A stretch of 33,450 nt of DNA, from positions 1-33,450 of the forward strand of contig NZ_FZNZ01000035.1 in NCBI RefSeq assembly GCF_900187995.1, written 5' to 3'. The position numbers were made by a program, and so were the translations under genes. Shown here piece by piece: positions 25,787-33,450 of the stretch (position 1 is its first letter; each line of letters starts with the position of its first letter). This DNA comes from Prevotella jejuni. GTDB taxonomy: Bacteria; Bacteroidota; Bacteroidia; Bacteroidales; Bacteroidaceae. The notes under the pieces were generated by a model. That model saw only the letters and a program-made list of their open reading frames with translations. It was not told where the DNA came from and ran no database searches.

Positions 25787-25893
25787 TCAATTTTCCTGTC
25801 ATATCTGTCATGCCATGCTCACTCATAAACCACTCTATAACAGACTCCTACGAGAAGTGTTAAAAATGACAGGAAACGAAAAATAAACTTTTA
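25787..25893 (+). repeat. CTGTCAT/TGACAG dispersed repeat, copy 2
   Basis: Same order and spacing as copy 1 (3301-3410): TCaATTTT, CTGTCAT at 25796 and 25805, ACGA...GTGTTAAAA, TGACAG at 25867, AAACTT at 25885. Here CCTGTCAT (25795) and ATGACAGG (25866) form a perfect 8-bp inverted repeat. Confidence 0.7.
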
Positions 25894-25967
25894 TAGTATA
25901 TAGTGCTATTATATACTACTTACTATCTACGCTTTCTATTCTCCAAGTTCTATAAGCTTGCCAATGC

Positions 25968-25975
25968 TGTTTTGT
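25968..25975 (+). repeat. Left 8-bp target duplication of the MITE
   Basis: TGTTTTGT, directly against the left terminal inverted repeat, and repeated in the same orientation at 26561-26568. Confidence 0.85.
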
Positions 25976-26560
25976 GGTTCTTCCGTTAAATGTGTAGATT
26001 GTTAATAGAATGAGATTAATCCACATACATGGTAAGCTTACCTCCAATAAGATTGTTTTATAAGGGGGGTAAACTATATGATAAATGTAATTAGGTGTGA
26101 TGTCTATCTATCATCTATAACCTGCTTATTCCCTTATTAAATCATGTTTGTAAACTATTTTTGTACAGCTCAGACCCAATACATGCTCTTTTGGCTTCTA
26201 AAAGACGCCCTTTTGGCTTGCAAAAGATGCTCTTTAAGACCCTTGCTAACGCCCTTTTGAAGTCCAATTAAGCACCTTTTACTTTATACTTAGTAACTAA
26301 TTGATACTCTGTTGATTGTAAACCTGCTTCATGTGTGTATTTTTGCCGTTAGTTATAGGTGTTTTCTTCGAAATTATGTAATGATTTTTCAAACCCTTGC
26401 CTGCAGATTTTCGAAGTCTTAAAACGAAAAGATTTTCAATGAAAGAGGATGAAAATAGGATAGATAGTTGACTGTCTCAGCTATATTTTTGTTTAATGAG
26501 TAACTTTGGCTCTTACGTTAAAGCACTACGAAAAGCGTACACACATTTAACGGAAGAACC
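25976..26560. mobile_element. 585-bp MITE-like element, probably ISL3-derived
   Basis: The ends are a perfect 20-bp inverted repeat (25976-25995 and 26541-26560) starting GGTTCTTCCG, flanked by the 8-bp direct repeat TGTTTTGT. Inside there is no open frame of useful length, so the element cannot encode a transposase. GG(C/T)TCTT-type ends and 8-bp duplications are known for the ISL3 family, so it is probably mobilised by an ISL3 transposase elsewhere. It contains the CTTTTGG 22-bp array at 26188-26297. Its intact ends suggest a fairly recent insertion. Confidence 0.85.
26188..26297. repeat. 22-bp-period CTTTTGG/AAAAG array inside the MITE
   Basis: CTTT anchors start at 26188, 26210, 26232, 26254 and 26276, exactly 22 bp apart. 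The first two units are near-identical palindromes CTTTTggcttctAAAAG and CTTTTggcttgcAAAAG; GACGCC-like linkers join them; later units decay. The sequence is unrelated to the TCATGA arrays, but the period is the same. Confidence 0.8.
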
Positions 26561-26568
26561 TGTTTTGT
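26561..26568 (+). repeat. Right 8-bp target duplication of the MITE
   Basis: TGTTTTGT, directly against the right terminal inverted repeat; identical to 25968-25975. Confidence 0.85.
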
Positions 26569-26597
26569 AACCTAACACAAAGCGGATGACAAATAAA

Positions 26598-26630
26598 AAG
26601 AGGATTGCCTTTTATCAGCAATCCCCTTTA
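26598..26630 (-). terminator. Terminator of the der-lipoprotein transcript
   Basis: On the - strand AAAGGGGATTGC (26630-26619) pairs with GCAATCCTCTTT (26609-26598) with one mismatch, followed by TTATTTG. It lies 16 bp after the lipoprotein stop. A good intrinsic terminator. Confidence 0.75.
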
Positions 26631-26646
26631 TATGTAAACGATAGAA

Positions 26647-27051
26647 CTATCTCATCAACCATTTTCCATGCACCTTCACCATTGGCACAACAAACTGCTC
26701 GGTTGTCTTGTCACCATAATGGAAAAGTAGGAAGGCACTGGCTGTACTGTCCTTGGCAGAGAACACTGATGAAGTCAAAGATACTGAGTCGACACCTTTA
26801 TGGCCTTCTTTCTGCTGCTCAACGAACTGACGGAAATTAATCAAAAGCTGTTTACGATAACTATCAGGCAATTTCTCTACACGATTTTCACCATTTAAAA
26901 AGGCATCATACTTACCTTTTAATAATTGCTCGTAATAGTGCTTGGCTGCCTGACCAGCCAGTCTACCGTGATCTATCTCATCCTTCTTCTTGCTACATGC
27001 CAATAACAAGCATGATAAAACAAGAAGAAAAGAATACAGAACTCGTTTCAT
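26647..27051 (-). CDS. Small lipoprotein, DUF4878-like (uncertain)
   Basis: 134 aa from MKRVLYSFLLVLSCLLLAC. The hydrophobic segment ends in a lipobox LLLAC (Cys19), so it is probably lipid-anchored. The rest (AAKHYYEQLLKGKYDAFLNGE, then FRQFVEQQKEGHKGVDSVSL, ASAFLLFHYGDKTTEQFVVPMVKVHGKWLMR) has the helix-then-sheet layout and the closing V.GKWLMR-type strand of NTF2-like/DUF4878 lipoproteins. An ATG at 27102 would overlap der and add a non-signal leader, so the start at 27051, 17 bp after the der stop, is chosen. The substrate or role is unknown. Confidence 0.8.
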   Translation of the reverse strand: MKRVLYSFLLVLSCLLLACSKKKDEIDHGRLAGQAAKHYYEQLLKGKYDAFLNGENRVEKLPDSYRKQLLINFRQFVEQQKEGHKGVDSVSLTSSVFSAKDSTASAFLLFHYGDKTTEQFVVPMVKVHGKWLMR

Positions 27052-27068
27052 TGATATTCCTCCTACGG

Positions 27069-28382
27069 CTACTTCTGACGAACAAACACATTGATTGGAC
27101 AACCATGAAGGTTCCAGTTCTCACGAATCTTATTCTCTAAGAAGCGACGATACTGCTCCTTGACATATTGTGGGAGGTTCGCATAGAACACGAAAGATGG
27201 TATCTGTGTGTTTGGAAGCTGTGAGCAATACTTAATCTTGATATACTTACCCTTCACAGACTGTGGTGGGGTTGCCTCGATGATAGGAAGCATGACCTCG
27301 TTCAACTTCGTTGTACCAATATGTATTGTGCGGTTCTGATATACTTGCTTTGCTGTTTCAAGAACCTTAAAGATACGTTGTTTGGTCAGAGCTGAAGCAA
27401 AGATAATTGGGAAATCAACGAATGGTGCCATACGGCTACGAATAGCATTTTCAAAGGTATCGATGACTTTCTGTGTCTTGTCTTGTACCAAGTCCCACTT
27501 ATTCACAACCACAACAAGACTCTTGTTGTTACGCTGTATGAGCTGAAAGATATTCATATCTTGTGACTCAATGCCTCGAGTTGCATCCAACATAAGAATA
27601 CATACGTCCGCATTCTCAATACTTCTGATAGAACGCATCACACTATAGAACTCCAAGTCCTCGGTTACTTTGTTCTTACGACGGATACCGGCAGTATCAA
27701 CAAGATAGAAATCAAAACCAAACTTAGTGTAACGTGTATAGATACTATCACGTGTTGTACCTGCTATCTCGGTCACTATATTACGGTCTTCACCAATGAA
27801 CGCATTGATAAGACTTGACTTTCCTGCATTAGGACGACCTACAACTGCAAAACGAGGGATGTCTTGATCAACGATTTCGTCTGGTGCATCTTTCAGATTC
27901 TCAAGTAGTGTATCGAGCAAATCACCTGTTCCTCCACCCGTGGCAGCACTGATACAGATAGGATCACCTAAACCAAGCTTATAGAATTCGGCTGCCTGAT
28001 AATACTCACCACTATTATCTACCTTATTAGCTACAAGGAGTACAGGTAGTTTGGTGCGTCGAAGAATCAATGCAACATCCTCATCCCAGTCAGTAATGCC
28101 AGTTTCCGTATCAACAACAAAGAGTACAAGGTCGGCCTCTTCAGTTGCCACAAGGACCTGTTTGCGGATTGCGTCTTCAAAAATATCATCTGACTTCACA
28201 ACCCAACCACCCGTGTCTACAACAGAGAACTCACGACCGTTCCATTGACACTTACCATATTGACGGTCGCGTGTGGTACCTGCAGTATCACTTACAATTG
28301 CATGACGTGTTTGGGTTAATCGATTGAATAAAGTGGACTTACCTACGTTTGGGCGTCCTACGATAGCTACTAAATTTGCCAT
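27069..28382 (-). CDS. der: Ribosome biogenesis GTPase Der
   Basis: 437 aa, usual length. Double-domain GTPase needed for 50S subunit maturation. The first G domain has GRPNVGKST (9-17), [12 protein letters not shown] and NKVD; the second has [18 protein letters not shown] and NKWD. The C-terminal KH-like domain follows ([27 protein letters not shown]). The ATG at 28382 gives the family N-terminus [14 protein letters not shown]. It is followed by the small lipoprotein gene; era lies 342 bp upstream on the same strand. Confidence 0.98.
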   Translation of the reverse strand: MANLVAIVGRPNVGKSTLFNRLTQTRHAIVSDTAGTTRDRQYGKCQWNGREFSVVDTGGWVVKSDDIFEDAIRKQVLVATEEADLVLFVVDTETGITDWDEDVALILRRTKLPVLLVANKVDNSGEYYQAAEFYKLGLGDPICISAATGGGTGDLLDTLLENLKDAPDEIVDQDIPRFAVVGRPNAGKSSLINAFIGEDRNIVTEIAGTTRDSIYTRYTKFGFDFYLVDTAGIRRKNKVTEDLEFYSVMRSIRSIENADVCILMLDATRGIESQDMNIFQLIQRNNKSLVVVVNKWDLVQDKTQKVIDTFENAIRSRMAPFVDFPIIFASALTKQRIFKVLETAKQVYQNRTIHIGTTKLNEVMLPIIEATPPQSVKGKYIKIKYCSQLPNTQIPSFVFYANLPQYVKEQYRRFLENKIRENWNLHGCPINVFVRQK

Positions 28383-28724
28383 TTATATTGGTCTTTTCCC
28401 TCCTCATAACTCTTGAATAGCTTTATTACTACCATGAGAAGGCCCAGATGTGGTCAGGCATCCGATGAATATTTGCCGAGGATGACCATTCCCCAGCCCT
28501 CGCATCGTGCGAGAGTATACCCTACTAAGCAGTTAGGGCGATTCTATCTTATTATAAAGGTAGGCTATAAACCTTATTGGGCTTATTTGCTTTATTTTCT
28601 TATTAACCTTATTAGCCCTAAGGGGCTTATTAGCCTTATTAGCCCAATTTCCCCAATAAGATTTCTCTCATCCCTCCTTTTTTAGGCATTCCTCTCCTTT
28701 CAAAGATTCGATGAGGCCCCTTTT
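28383..28724. other. Intergenic region between era and der
   Basis: 342 bp without a gene. It contains a GC hairpin CTCGCAtcgTGCGAG (28499-28513), CCCTA...TAGGG (28520-28538) and the GGCTTATTAG-type repeat tract at 28555-28660. No promoter consensus is clear for der. Confidence 0.6.
28555..28660. repeat. GGCTTATTAG-type repeat tract
   Basis: A degenerate tract of TTATTAGCC/GGGCTTATT blocks. Its outer parts form a perfect 9-bp inverted repeat CTTATTGGG (28573-28581) / CCCAATAAG (28652-28660), and ATTAGCCC/GGGGCTTAT form an inner hairpin around 28611-28631. It shares motifs with 3472-3512 and 33172-33323. Confidence 0.6.
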
Positions 28725-29606
28725 CTACTCCGGATTATAACCGAAATGCTTTAGTTCCTTCTGTGAGTTACGCCAATCTTTATCAACCTTAACGAAGGTC
28801 TCAAGGAATATCTTCTTGTCAAAGAAACGTTCCAAACTCTTACGAGCCTCAGTAGACACCTTCTTGAGAGCCATACCCTGATGTCCAATGATTATTCCCT
28901 TTTGACTATTACGTTCCACATAAATGACCGCATTGATATGGATTTGGCGGTCATCCTCCTTGAAGCTCTCAACAACAACCTCAACGGAATAAGGGATCTC
29001 CTTATCGTAATAGCGCAGAATCTTCTCTCGGATAATCTCTGAAACGAAGAACTTTGCAGGCTTATCTGTCAACTGGTCCTTATCAAAGAAGGCTGGACTC
29101 TCAGGCAATAGTTCGTGAACACGCTTCATGAGAATATCAATCCCAAACTTATTCTTAGCTGAGATAGGAAGTATCTCAGCATTTGGTAACAGTCCATGCC
29201 ACTTCGTCACAAGGTCGCCAAGCTTCTTCTGATCACTCTCATCAATCTTATTGATAAGTAAGATGACTGGTATTGACATCTTTGCAACCTTCTCAAGAAA
29301 GTCCATATTCTTCTCAGGATCTTCTATAACATCGGTCACATAAAGTAAGATATCTGCATCGGCCAAAGCTGATTCTGAGAATTGAAGCATCATCTCCTGC
29401 ATCTTATAATTGGGTTTCAACACTCCTGGCGTATCTGAGAAAACGATCTGCGAATCCTCTGTGTTGACAATTCCCATTATACGATGACGTGTTGTCTGAG
29501 CCTTGAAAGTAGCTATACTGAGTTTCTCACCAACGAGTTGATTCATCAGTGTACTCTTTCCGACATTTGGATTACCTACGATATTTACAAATCCTGCTTT
29601 GTGCAT
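28725..29606 (-). CDS. era: GTPase Era
   Basis: 293 aa, usual length. It binds the 3' end of 16S rRNA and assists 30S assembly. The G domain has GNPNVGKST (11-19), TTRHRIMGI, DTPG and NKID; the C-terminal KH domain has GIIIGHQGMALKKVSTEARKSLERFFDKKIFLETFVKVDKDWR. It lies between the fabH terminator and der, on the same strand as both. The protein ends in NPE. Confidence 0.98.
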   Translation of the reverse strand: MHKAGFVNIVGNPNVGKSTLMNQLVGEKLSIATFKAQTTRHRIMGIVNTEDSQIVFSDTPGVLKPNYKMQEMMLQFSESALADADILLYVTDVIEDPEKNMDFLEKVAKMSIPVILLINKIDESDQKKLGDLVTKWHGLLPNAEILPISAKNKFGIDILMKRVHELLPESPAFFDKDQLTDKPAKFFVSEIIREKILRYYDKEIPYSVEVVVESFKEDDRQIHINAVIYVERNSQKGIIIGHQGMALKKVSTEARKSLERFFDKKIFLETFVKVDKDWRNSQKELKHFGYNPE

Positions 29607-29735
29607 ATATACTATATCCGACCATCTCTTCCTAAAAGAAGGGACTTTTGAAAAGTTCTGTTATAATATTAACTTAAGAAACGGACGTGAGACAATATCT
29701 CAACAACCATATTCTTAATCCGATTTTAATAGAAA

Positions 29736-29770
29736 AGCGCACCTATCTTATTATGAAAGAAAGATGCGCT
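29736..29770 (-). terminator. Terminator of the DUF177-rpmF-fabH operon
   Basis: On the - strand AGCGCATCTT (29770-29761) pairs with AAGATaggTGCGCT (29749-29736), followed by TTTCTATTAAAA. It lies 23 bp after the fabH stop. Confidence 0.75.
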
Positions 29771-29793
29771 CTTTGTATGATAACTTAAAGTCT

Positions 29794-30813
29794 TTACTTC
29801 TTAACCGCCGCAGAGGCACCGTCGTATGCCCACTTAAAGTAAGCTGCACCGTTAACGAAACCTGCACCGAAGGCAGTGAATATAATCTTATCACCCTTCT
29901 TCAGTTGTGACTCATAATCCCAAAGAACAAGTGGCATACAAGCAGCACTGGTATTACCATAACGCTGAATGTTAACCAACACCTTCTCCATTGGGACACC
30001 TATGCGTTTTGCAACAGCCTCGATGATACGAAGGTTCGCCTGATGACAAACAACATAATCAATATCATTCTGTGTCAAGCCATTACGCTCCAACAGTGTT
30101 GCACAGTCTTCACCCATTGCCGTTACAGCATAACGAAAGACAGTGCGACCCTCTTGGTAGGTATAATGCAAACGATGATCAACTGTGAAACTTGAAGAAG
30201 GACAAACTGAACCACCAGCCTTTACGTGGAGGAATGGAAGGCCCTTACCATCTGTACGATGATAAGAATCAATCATACCAATACCCTCTTCCGTTGTTCC
30301 TTCTAACATGATAGCACCTGCACCATCACCGAAGAGAGGACATGTCGCACGATCACGATAATCAGTTATTGCTGACATCTTATCAGCACCGATAACTATG
30401 ATACGCTTATGACGACCACTCTGGATCATATTGCAAGCTACATCGAGTGCATACATGAAACCGCAACAAGCAGCAGCTAAGTCAAATGCGAACGCATTCT
30501 TTAATCCAAGCTTCCCTAAAACGATAGAGGCTGTGGAAGGATGCGGATAGTCAGGAGTCGTTGTAGCAACAATGACAGCATCAATACTATCTGGATCAGC
30601 ACCTGTCTTCGTCATCAGGAGCTTTGCTGCTTTACGTGCCATATAAGACGTACCGAGGCCTTCCTCCGTAAGGATGCGGCGCTCCTTGATACCTGTACGA
30701 GTAGTAATCCACTCGTCATTGGTATCAACCATACGAGACAATTCCTCATTGTTGAGGACATAGTCTGGCACGTATCCAGCGACACCTGTTATAATCGCAT
30801 TGATATTACTCAT
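29794..30813 (-). CDS. fabH: 3-oxoacyl-ACP synthase III (KAS III)
   Basis: 339 aa. It condenses acetyl-CoA with malonyl-ACP to start fatty-acid chains. The triad is visible: Cys116 (AAACCGF), His257 (VCHQANLRI) and Asn287 (RYGNTSAA). The family normally has Ser or Ala where Cys117 stands; a second Cys is a mild oddity. GDGAGA is conserved. It starts 2 bp after the rpmF stop, in the common rpmF-fabH arrangement that ties ribosomes to lipid synthesis. A terminator follows. Confidence 0.97.
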   Translation of the reverse strand: MSNINAIITGVAGYVPDYVLNNEELSRMVDTNDEWITTRTGIKERRILTEEGLGTSYMARKAAKLLMTKTGADPDSIDAVIVATTTPDYPHPSTASIVLGKLGLKNAFAFDLAAACCGFMYALDVACNMIQSGRHKRIIVIGADKMSAITDYRDRATCPLFGDGAGAIMLEGTTEEGIGMIDSYHRTDGKGLPFLHVKAGGSVCPSSSFTVDHRLHYTYQEGRTVFRYAVTAMGEDCATLLERNGLTQNDIDYVVCHQANLRIIEAVAKRIGVPMEKVLVNIQRYGNTSAACMPLVLWDYESQLKKGDKIIFTAFGAGFVNGAAYFKWAYDGASAAVKK

Positions 30814-30815
30814 GC

Positions 30816-31001
30816 TTATTCAGCTGTTTCTTTTACGACAGCAACCTTACCGCGATAGTAACCACAAGTTGGGCAAACTGTGTGATAAACATAATAAGCA
30901 CCACAATTAGGGCATAATGCCAATGTAGGAGCTACTGCCTTATCGTGAGTTCTTCTCTTGAGTGTACGAGTCTTTGACTGTCTTCTTTTTGGATGTGCCA
31001 T
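30816..31001 (-). CDS. rpmF: 50S ribosomal protein L32
   Basis: 61 aa. MAHPKRRQSKTRTLKRRTHDKA is the typical basic N-terminus, and two Cys pairs (CPNC, CPTC) bind zinc. It is between the DUF177 gene (22 bp) and fabH (2 bp), the conserved order for this operon. Confidence 0.98.
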   Translation of the reverse strand: MAHPKRRQSKTRTLKRRTHDKAVAPTLALCPNCGAYYVYHTVCPTCGYYRGKVAVVKETAE

Positions 31002-31023
31002 AATTCTTTAAACGTTTAATATT

Positions 31024-31542
31024 TTATTTTTTCAATTTTAATAGAGCTTCCCAGCGCGGATCCATCGCCTGCTCGTCTTCCTCACCGCTTCGGGCGGCAG
31101 AGTACTCCTCAAGAGCTCGTACCATAGCAGGGTTGCATTTTCCAGGTGCATGCACATGCTTGATAGGGATTGCGAGAGCTATGAATTCGTAGAGGTACCA
31201 TGCAACATCGAGTATTCCTTCGTCCTCGGCCACCGTTACAAGGTCGTCCTCTTCTGAGTTTTCTGTTCCAAACTTTGCTTCGAGACGTTCTATTGCCTCT
31301 ATTGACTGCTCCATAGGTTCAAGACAGACATCACATGGAACCATGACTATGCCTGCTAAATGGAAGTCAAGAGTAAAGAAATCTTCTCCTGTGCGCACGA
31401 TATCAAGGGATACATGCACACTGCCTTGACTCACTTCAGGAGCGTCAACTTCCTTAAAGTAAGTGTCATCCAGGTCGAACTCAAGGTGATTAACACCTTC
31501 TTCCAGACCCTTCAAATCTATTTTAAGGGTTTCTAAGTCCAT
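31024..31542 (-). CDS. DUF177 (YceD-type) protein upstream of rpmF
   Basis: 172 aa. The DUF177 signature is visible: a CDVCLEPMEQSIE motif (family C-x-R-C-L), an acidic stretch (FGTENSEEDDLV), then DEGILDVAWYLYEFIALAIPIKHVHAPGKCN. Its counterpart in E. coli (YceD) is implicated in 23S rRNA accumulation. It heads the DUF177-rpmF-fabH operon and has a promoter with a very short leader. The C-terminal DPRWEALLKLKK is also typical. Confidence 0.93.
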   Translation of the reverse strand: MDLETLKIDLKGLEEGVNHLEFDLDDTYFKEVDAPEVSQGSVHVSLDIVRTGEDFFTLDFHLAGIVMVPCDVCLEPMEQSIEAIERLEAKFGTENSEEDDLVTVAEDEGILDVAWYLYEFIALAIPIKHVHAPGKCNPAMVRALEEYSAARSGEEDEQAMDPRWEALLKLKK

Positions 31543-31552
31543 AATTGGGTTG

Positions 31553-31586
31553 CAAAGTTACGAATATTTTTCTGATTATAAGCAAA
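31553..31586 (-). promoter_or_regulatory. Promoter of the DUF177-rpmF-fabH operon
   Basis: On the - strand: TTTG (31586-31583), a 22-bp spacer (slightly long), TAACTTTG (31560-31553). The leader before the ATG at 31542 would be only about 7-8 nt. Confidence 0.5.
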
Positions 31587-31815
31587 TTATAAGTAAAAAA
31601 AGTAAGAGCACATGTGTAAGTCTTATTATACTCTTTCGCTTATACCCATAATCAAATGATGTTTTGTGTAGTCTATTCATTGAAAGACAAAGTGATTTTT
31701 CATTTATAACGAAGGTTCTAACAGAGTACCTACCACATCCTGTCTATGGGTCAATAAGCAATAAAAATTAAGACCTTTGATTGCTATATCTCAATTACTT
31801 TCGTATAAAAAAGTA

Positions 31816-31882
31816 TTTTTCTTCATGACCAAAAACATTTATTCTCATGAAAATAAATATTTTTTCTCAAGAAGAGAAATTC
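31816..31882. repeat. 22-bp-period TCATGA palindrome array C
   Basis: TCATGA at 31823 and 31845 and the variant TCAAGA at 31867, exactly 22 bp apart, with A/T tracts between. The middle unit is a palindrome ATTTATT-x-TCATGA-x-AATAAAT (31838-31859). It ends 13 bp from the histidine-kinase stop. Same family as arrays A and B. Confidence 0.8.
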
Positions 31883-31895
31883 AGAACATGGAGTC

Positions 31896-33062
31896 TTACC
31901 TCTTTCGAAGTTCTATTCGAAAGGTGGTACCTTTACCTATTTCTGAGTTTTTAACATATATCTTTCCATGATGATACTCCTCTACTATACGTTTAGCGAG
32001 ACTCAAACCTAAGCCCCAGCCTCGCTTCTTGGTTGTAAAGCCAGGTCGAAACACATTACTTATATCTTTCTTTTTAATTCCTTTACCCGTATCACTAACT
32101 TCTACGATAGCACGCTTGTCTGTCTCTTCCAAACGCAACGTTATACTACCTAACTTTCCCCCCATCGCATCAACAGCATTCTTACATAGATTCTCAATTA
32201 CCCACTCAAAGAGGGATGCATTCATATTAATGATAACATCTTCATTAGGTAGCTCTGTCTTCATCTCTATCTTCTTTGAGGTACGACGATCCATATAATC
32301 AACGACATGGATAAGAACATCATTCAAACAGGATGGAACGGGTTCAGGAATTGACCCAATCTTTGAAAAACGATCTGCTATCAGTTGTAATCGTTTTACA
32401 TCCTTATCCATCTCAGGCAAGAGTTCATCATCTGGATAAGTTTCTTTCAAGATTGTCGACCAAGCCATTAAGGAAGAAATTGGTGTGCCCAATTGGTGCG
32501 CAGTTTCTTTACTTAATCCCACCCAAACTTTATTTTGCTCCGCACGCTTCGAAGTCAATAAAGCAAAAATAGCAACAATAACAAATAATAGTACCACTCC
32601 TAACTGTACGTATGGATAAACGGCAATACGCTTTAACATCAAAGAATCGTCATAACATACATCTATATAATCATGATTATTCTTACTCAAAGAAATGCGT
32701 ATTATCTGTCCAGATGCCTTCATCTGTTGCGCGTATGAAGTTATAAACGCAATACTATCTTTAGCGTTTCGTGCCTTAATCTCTATATTACGATATTCTG
32801 TGACAACTCCTTCGTTATTCAACACAACAACAGGAATAGTATGATTCTCGTCTAAAACCTTCAAAACAAGACTTAAATCAGTGTTTTCATCTGCAGCACT
32901 TAATGATTTCATCGCTTCTGCCCACACCTGCATCTTACTCTTTTCCTGTTCAGCCAAGTCATGTGTCAAAGAGCGTGACACAAGCAACGAAGCTACAGCT
33001 ATAAGAATTGCTGCAACTACTAAGAAAATCTTTACTTGTCGAATCCTATCGGTCCACTGCAT
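31896..33062 (-). CDS. Membrane-bound sensor histidine kinase
   Basis: 388 aa. The N-terminal TM (about 11-30, IFLVVAAILIAVASLLVS) and second TM (about 150-170, YVQLGVVLLFVIVAIFALL) flank a periplasmic ~120-residue domain (LKVLDENHTIPVVVLNNEGVVTEY); no HAMP is apparent. The phospho-accepting His lies in ETAHQLGTPISSLMAW. N box NLCKNAVDAM, G1 DTGKGI, F FRPGFTTK and G2 GLGLSLAKRIVEEYHHG are all present. No response regulator is adjacent, so it is an orphan here. The input signal is unknown. Confidence 0.93.
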   Translation of the reverse strand: MQWTDRIRQVKIFLVVAAILIAVASLLVSRSLTHDLAEQEKSKMQVWAEAMKSLSAADENTDLSLVLKVLDENHTIPVVVLNNEGVVTEYRNIEIKARNAKDSIAFITSYAQQMKASGQIIRISLSKNNHDYIDVCYDDSLMLKRIAVYPYVQLGVVLLFVIVAIFALLTSKRAEQNKVWVGLSKETAHQLGTPISSLMAWSTILKETYPDDELLPEMDKDVKRLQLIADRFSKIGSIPEPVPSCLNDVLIHVVDYMDRRTSKKIEMKTELPNEDVIINMNASLFEWVIENLCKNAVDAMGGKLGSITLRLEETDKRAIVEVSDTGKGIKKKDISNVFRPGFTTKKRGWGLGLSLAKRIVEEYHHGKIYVKNSEIGKGTTFRIELRKR

Positions 33063-33171
33063 ATAAAGAATTAACGAAAAGAATAAAAGAATATTATAAA
33101 AAATGACTTAATCCTATAACAAATTACTCAACAAGCTTAATTAGTAAATTTAACTTATTATCCTAAAACTA

Positions 33172-33323
33172 TTAGGCTAATTAGCCCAATTAGAGTTATA
33201 AGCCTTATTAGCCCCATTAGACTTATAGGCTCTATAAGGCCCATTAGGCATATCAGCCCCATACTATTAAGCCCATAGCCCCTTAGACTTATAAGCCATA
33301 TAAGGCCCATTAGGCTAATAACC
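33172..33323. repeat. Triplet-based GGCTTATTAG-type repeat tract
   Basis: TTAG anchors start at 33172, 33190, 33217, 33244, 33283 and 33310, with intervals 18, 27, 27, 39 and 27, all multiples of 3. The TTAGACTTATrrGCC...ATAAGGCCCATTAGGC block at 33217 recurs at 33283 with few changes. The frame is open on the - strand only because the unit lacks stops; it is not taken as coding. Confidence 0.75.
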
Positions 33324-33358
33324 ATCCCTCGTAAAACTCTACCATAACTCACCAACAA

Positions 33359-33396
33359 CAAAAAAAGAGCCTTGAAGATTTCTCTTCAAGGCTCTT
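33359..33396 (-). terminator. Intrinsic terminator of the rRNA operon
   Basis: On the - strand a perfect 14-bp stem (AAGAGCCTTGAAGA, 33396-33383, with its complement 33378-33365), loop of four, then TTTTTTTGTTG. It sits 6 bp after the 5S 3' end. Confidence 0.9.
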
Positions 33397-33402
33397 GTAA
33401 AA

Positions 33403-33450
33403 GAAGGCGGCCACCTACTCTCCCGCATTGCATTGCAGTACCATCGGCGC
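33403..33450 (-). rRNA. rrf: 5S ribosomal RNA, 3' part (cut by window edge)
   Basis: On the - strand the sequence reads GCGCCGATGGTACTGCAATG followed by CAATGCGGGAGAGTAGGTGG and CCGCCTTC, the conserved 3' half of 5S rRNA (GCGCCGATGGTACTG and GGGAGAGTAGGT). The 5' part lies beyond 33450. A strong terminator follows. Confidence 0.93.

Larger units (their letters stand above)
25580..26646. other. Gene-free region holding two repeat elements and a MITE
   Basis: 1067 bp without a credible gene. In order: the hairpin after mlaF, a stretch with short palindromes (25690-25750), CTGTCAT repeat copy 2 (25787-25893), the MITE-like element (25976-26560) with its inner 22-bp array, and the terminator of the lipoprotein/der genes. 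Confidence 0.8.
31543..31895. other. Intergenic region between the histidine kinase and the DUF177 gene
   Basis: 353 bp without a gene. It holds the DUF177 promoter at one end and TCATGA array C at the other. The AT-rich middle (31600-31800) shows nothing I can name. Confidence 0.6.
33063..33402. other. Intergenic region between 5S rRNA and the histidine kinase
   Basis: 340 bp without a gene, mostly the GGCTTATTAG-type tract (33172-33323) and the 5S terminator. No consensus promoter for the kinase gene is clear. Confidence 0.6.

Noticed and set aside
33158..33361. 67-codon frame on the - strand made of LMGLI/LISLI units
   Set aside because: It is the translation of the triplet-based repeat tract; absence of stops follows from the unit sequence.

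Overview
The window reads as a chromosomal segment of a Bacteroidetes bacterium, most likely an oral-type Prevotella. The evidence is the gene set and order (tig-clpP-clpX-recQ; DUF177-rpmF-fabH-era-der; guaB followed by parvulins, an OstA-like protein and mutL), Bacteroidetes-type promoters (TTTG/TTG, 19-20 bp, TAnnTTTG) in front of several genes, an IS30 element of Bacteroidetes type, and a 5S rRNA 3' end of Bacteroidales type at the right edge. Species is inference; no search was run.

Layout. 1-2863 is accessory DNA: the 3' end of an IS30 element, a 5'-truncated gene resembling a PAAR-like (DUF4280-type) effector, two tandem paralogous membrane-anchored proteins of about 206 aa, and a 38-aa stub of a third copy. 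2864-3537 has no gene but carries dispersed repeats. 3538-12129 (- strand) is a likely operon: guaB, two SurA/PpiC parvulins, an OstA/LptA-like protein, a small membrane protein and mutL. This joins IMP dehydrogenase and mismatch repair to outer-membrane protein and LPS assembly genes. 12461-13731 (+) holds two dps paralogs with separate promoters. 13998-14663 (-) is a HigB/HigA-type toxin-antitoxin pair. 14945-20712 (-) is recQ, clpX, clpP and tig. lptB (21152-21979) and a RAYT/Y1 transposase-like gene (22156-23289) follow on the - strand.

23477-25579 (+) is mlaE and mlaF, for lipid asymmetry at the outer membrane, split by a 23S-IVS-type four-helix-bundle gene enclosed in a 29-bp perfect inverted repeat. 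25580-26646 has no gene but contains a 585-bp MITE-like element with 20-bp perfect terminal inverted repeats and an 8-bp target duplication. 26647-31542 (-) carries a lipoprotein, der, era, fabH, rpmF and a DUF177 gene, which serve ribosome assembly and fatty-acid synthesis. 31896-33062 (-) is a sensor histidine kinase. The right edge holds a triplet-based repeat tract, a strong terminator and the 3' end of a 5S rRNA gene.

The most unusual signal lies between genes. Three separate arrays of a TCATGA palindrome repeat every 22 bp, each just downstream of a - strand gene. A fourth array of unrelated sequence (CTTTTGG...AAAAG) has the same 22-bp period and lies inside the MITE. There is also a ~105-bp repeat built on CTGTCAT/ATGACAG (two copies) and a GGCTTATTAG-type repeat (three loci). 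Together these show a genome colonised by several families of short palindromic elements, with one RAYT-like enzyme gene nearby.
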